A DNA stretch of 16,916 nucleotides. Origin: DATAVB01 sp040414495 (GTDB lineage Bacteria; Actinomycetota; Actinomycetes; Mycobacteriales; QHCD01). Below are positions 14,284 to 16,916 of the stretch, piece by piece (position 1 is the stretch's first letter; each line of letters begins with the position of its first letter). The stretch lies in contig JBEDUI010000211.1 in NCBI GenBank assembly GCA_040414495.1, forward strand, positions 1 through 16,916, read 5' to 3'. The notes under the pieces were generated by a model. The model made no database searches, had not been told where the DNA came from, and was given only the letters and a program-made list of their open reading frames with translations. The position numbers were made by a program, and so were the translations under genes.

Positions 14284-15879
14284 GTGCTGGATCTGGCGAT
14301 CAGGAACGGGTTGGTCATCGATGGCACCGGTGCGGCTGGACGCCGCGTTGACGTCGGCGTGGCCGGGGACCGCATTGTCGAGATAGGAACCGTTGGTGCG
14401 GCGCGCGACGAATTCGACGCCGCCGGCCTGGTGGTGTCGCCCGGTTTTGTCGATCCGCATAGTCATTCCGACTGGACGCTGCACGTCAACCGTGATGCGC
14501 ACAGCACGATCCGGCAGGGCGTCACCACCGAAGTGGTGGGCAATTGCGGTCTTACGAATGCACCGGTCACCGCTGCCTCGGCCGAATTTGTCGCCGGTCG
14601 CATGCGCCTGTTCGGGTACGACGAACCGATCACCTGGGACAGCTTCGGCGACTATCTATCCAATGTGGAGGGTGGCGGAATCACGCAGAACCTGGCGTTC
14701 TTCGTGGGCCACAGCACGATCCGGGCCGCTGCCGGAGTGAGCGGGGGCCGGGTTGATGACCGCGCGATGCGGCTGATGGCCGACCTCACCCGCGAGGCGA
14801 TGGAGGCCGGTGCGCTCGGCCTCTCGTCGGGTTTGGAGTACAGCCTGGGCGCGTTCGCCGCGACCGACGAACTGCGGGCGCTGGCCGCCGTGGTCGGCGA
14901 GTTCGAGGGCATATACGCCAGCCACGTCCGGAACCGGGACGCGGCCATTGTGGAATCGGTTGAAGAATTCCTGACTATTGCCCGGGCCGGGGATCTCGCC
15001 GGCCAGATTTCACATCTGAACGTCCGCCATGACACGAACGCACCACCGCACGGTTGGGAGCAGGCGGTCGAGTTGATGATGCACGCCCGCGAGTCCGGGA
15101 TGGACATTCAAGCGGACGCGACGCCGTTCCGGCACGGCCTGGGAATGATGACCGGGATTCTGCCAACCTGGCTCATCGATGACGGATATGCCGCTGCGGC
15201 CGAGGCGCTGGCCGAGCCGGCGGTGCGAAACCGGCTGCGGACCGAATGCGACCGCTATTGGCGTTTCATCCACAAGGGACAGTGGGAGCGGGTTAGGCTG
15301 CAGAACAGCCGGCAGTTCCCGGAGCTGGCGGGCAGGACGTTCCCGGAAATCGCCGCGATGCGCGACCGGGACGTGTGGGACTGCTATTTCGACATATTGC
15401 AGGCGGCCGGGCCGCAGATGGGTGACCTGGTGTTGGTCGGGGAACTCTTCACCGAGGAGCACCTGACCCAGACGATTACCCATCCGTTGTTCGCACTTGG
15501 CGTGGACGCCTACACCAGCGTCGAGGAGGGTCCGCTGAGCGAGGCGACGGTGAGCCCGCTGCCGTATCGGGGGCACATCGAGTACCTCGTGCATCATGTC
15601 CGGGAACGCGGAATTCTTCCCTTGGAAGACGCGATCCGTAAGATGTCAGCAATGCCGGCCGAACGCTTTGGCCTACGACAGCGTGGTCGTATCGAACGAA
15701 ACTATTTCGCCGACCTGGTCGTATTCGATTTTCCGGCGCTGGCCAGCGATTCCACGTTCGAACAGCCCGCGGTTTATCCCCGCGGTATTCGGCTGGTCAC
15801 GGTCAACGGGGAGGTCGTCGTCCACGACGGGAGGCACAACAGCAGCCGCCCGGGCCGGGTCCTTCGTCGTACCAACTGA
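14284..15879 (+). CDS. N-acyl-D-amino-acid deacylase (D-aminoacylase-type amidohydrolase)
   Basis: A 531-residue amidohydrolase-superfamily protein. MLDLAIRNGLVIDGTG opens the split beta domain; VSPGFVDPHSHSDW gives metal ligands H59 and H61; VVGNCG holds C88, the bridging cysteine used by D-aminoacylases; ASHVRN (H214) and ISHLN (H244) are the later histidines, and D408 in GVDAYTS is in the catalytic aspartate position. The C-terminal GRIERNYFADLVVFD closes the beta domain. Family members hydrolyse N-acyl-D-amino acids or related amides; exact substrate is unknown. I chose GTG 14284, with GGGGG upstream, over GTG 14260. The enolase-superfamily gene follows after 23 bases, so the two are an operon. 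Confidence 0.88.
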   Translation: MLDLAIRNGLVIDGTGAAGRRVDVGVAGDRIVEIGTVGAARDEFDAAGLVVSPGFVDPHSHSDWTLHVNRDAHSTIRQGVTTEVVGNCGLTNAPVTAASAEFVAGRMRLFGYDEPITWDSFGDYLSNVEGGGITQNLAFFVGHSTIRAAAGVSGGRVDDRAMRLMADLTREAMEAGALGLSSGLEYSLGAFAATDELRALAAVVGEFEGIYASHVRNRDAAIVESVEEFLTIARAGDLAGQISHLNVRHDTNAPPHGWEQAVELMMHARESGMDIQADATPFRHGLGMMTGILPTWLIDDGYAAAAEALAEPAVRNRLRTECDRYWRFIHKGQWERVRLQNSRQFPELAGRTFPEIAAMRDRDVWDCYFDILQAAGPQMGDLVLVGELFTEEHLTQTITHPLFALGVDAYTSVEEGPLSEATVSPLPYRGHIEYLVHHVRERGILPLEDAIRKMSAMPAERFGLRQRGRIERNYFADLVVFDFPALASDSTFEQPAVYPRGIRLVTVNGEVVVHDGRHNSSRPGRVLRRTN

Positions 15880-15902
15880 GCCATGGATGGAAGGTTGAGC
15901 CA

Positions 15903-16916
15903 ATGAAAATCCGGGGGATTTACGCGGCGGGGCTGAGCGGCCAGACGCCGGCCGGCGGCTGGAGCGTCGAATTACAGCCGACCGACGTCGTGCACACCCT
16001 GATCGCGGTCGTCACCGACGAGGACGTCATCGGCGTGGGCAGCGTATTCACCAGCGATGCCTTGGTTCGGGCGGCGCTGTCGGTGCTGGAACCGCTGTAT
16101 ATCGGGGAGAATCCGCTGGAGCCGGACCGGGTTACCGAGAAACTGCACCAGAACACCTTCTGGATGGGCCGGGGCGGTTCGTTGACCCATACGATCAGCG
16201 GGATCAACGTTGCGCTGTGGGATATCCAAGGGCGGGTGTTGGGTCAGCCGGTCGGCCGGTTGCTGGGCGGTCGGTACCGAAGCCGGGTATTGCCGTACGC
16301 CTCGCTGCTGATCGAGCAGGATCTGGATCTGTTGAAGGACAACCTGCAAGCCCTGCTGCAGCAGGGATTCCGCGCGTTCAAGATCGGTTGGGGGTCGTTC
16401 GGCCGGCACGGCTACGGCTTCGATGAGGCGGTCGTCCGGACCGCGCGCGACGCGGTGGGGGAGCGGATTCCGCTGGCGGTCGACGCTGGCGGCAGCGATG
16501 CGTTCTGGCCTGGCGATTTCAAATGGGCCATGCGCACCGCGGAAATGCTGGGCCGTTATGACGTTATGTGGTTCGAGGAGCCGTTGCGCCCCGACGCGTT
16601 GACCGATTTTGCGGCGTTGCGGCGGACCGCGCCGATTCCCATTTCCGGTGGCGAAACGTTGACCCGGCGTCAGTCGTTCGTGCCATTCCTGGCCCAAGGT
16701 GCGTTGGACATCGTGCAGCCTGACACCACCAAAGTCGGCGGCCTCAGTGAATCGCGACGTATCGGTTGGCTGGCCGAGGAGCACGGAGTCCGGCTGATCC
16801 CGCACGGCTGGAATACCGCGGTCGGGTTGGCCGCGGATCTGCAATTGGCTTCGGCGCTGGCCGACACGGACATGGTCGAATACAAAACGGGTTCGCCGTA
16901 TATCGACGACATCGTC
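15903..16916 (+). CDS. enolase-superfamily enzyme, mandelate-racemase/muconate-lactonizing-like, 3' end outside window
   Basis: The frame is open from ATG 15903 to the last base (338 codons) with no stop, so the C-terminus is missing. It has an N-terminal capping domain and a barrel: lysine K160 in AFKIGWG, metal ligands D194 (VDAG), E225 (FEEP) and E251 (GGE), D274 in VQPDTTK, and H301 in PHGWN. Conserved aspartate and histidine at these places point to the mandelate racemase subgroup, which abstracts an alpha proton from a carboxylate. Dehydratase or racemase activity fits; the substrate is not decided. GGAAGG lies about ten bases before the start. Co-transcribed with the deacylase upstream. 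Confidence 0.9.
   Translation, partial: MKIRGIYAAGLSGQTPAGGWSVELQPTDVVHTLIAVVTDEDVIGVGSVFTSDALVRAALSVLEPLYIGENPLEPDRVTEKLHQNTFWMGRGGSLTHTISGINVALWDIQGRVLGQPVGRLLGGRYRSRVLPYASLLIEQDLDLLKDNLQALLQQGFRAFKIGWGSFGRHGYGFDEAVVRTARDAVGERIPLAVDAGGSDAFWPGDFKWAMRTAEMLGRYDVMWFEEPLRPDALTDFAALRRTAPIPISGGETLTRRQSFVPFLAQGALDIVQPDTTKVGGLSESRRIGWLAEEHGVRLIPHGWNTAVGLAADLQLASALADTDMVEYKTGSPYIDDIV

Noticed and set aside
13684..14502. Long minus-strand ORF across the flavin reductase and deacylase starts
   Set aside because: No domain is recognisable and it overlaps two well-supported plus-strand genes and their promoter.

Overview
The window comes from a high-GC Gram-positive chromosome, most likely an actinomycete (Actinomycetota). 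The evidence is strong G/C bias at third codon positions, frequent GTG and TTG starts, a MptB-type polyprenyl-phosphomannose-dependent mannosyltransferase, an IdeR/DmdR-type iron box, a GAF-ANTAR regulator, and a pitA / small membrane protein / DUF3349 trio in the order of Mycobacterium tuberculosis Rv0545c-Rv0544c-Rv0543c. The sequence does not resolve the order or genus. No tRNA, rRNA, CRISPR array, prophage or complete insertion sequence is visible.

Layout. 1-225: tandem array of a 52-bp unit, cut by the window edge. 296-997: short MscS-like channel, convergent with a secreted protein of unknown function (994-1482). 1746-1952: probable small zinc-ribbon protein. 1980-4932, leftward: an MptB-like glycosyltransferase, a STAS anti-anti-sigma-like protein and a GAF-ANTAR protein; a 54-bp palindromic MITE-like element lies between the last two. 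5226-6076, rightward: YCII protein, a 51-residue helix-turn-helix protein translationally overlapped with it, and a glyoxalase-fold protein. 6073-6879: leftward siderophore-interacting flavoprotein with a near-consensus iron box upstream. 6994-8342, rightward: nucleotidyltransferase and DUF4287-SRPBCC protein. 8344-8880: leftward flavoprotein. 9090-9641: rightward GNAT acetyltransferase. 9628-11393: leftward MarR regulator with a GH13 alpha-glucan enzyme overlapping it by GTGA. 11631-13430: phosphate transport trio. 13473-14126: flavin-reductase-like protein with a suspected frame break at its 3' end. 14284-16916: D-aminoacylase-type amidohydrolase and an enolase-superfamily enzyme that runs off the window, behind a good sigma-70-type promoter.

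How the genes work together. This is mostly ordinary chromosomal and accessory metabolism: iron acquisition under iron control, low-affinity phosphate uptake, envelope glycan synthesis, stress-type regulators (STAS, ANTAR), and a small catabolic operon that may process N-acylated D-amino acids or related compounds. Genes are tightly packed: four convergent pairs end within 14 bp of each other or overlap. I did not find a convincing new multi-gene system. The items most worth checking are the 52-bp array, the MITE-like element with 5-bp flanking repeats, the coupled YCII/mini-HTH pair, the possible frameshift after the flavin reductase, the MarR-GH13 coupling and the deacylase/enolase pair.
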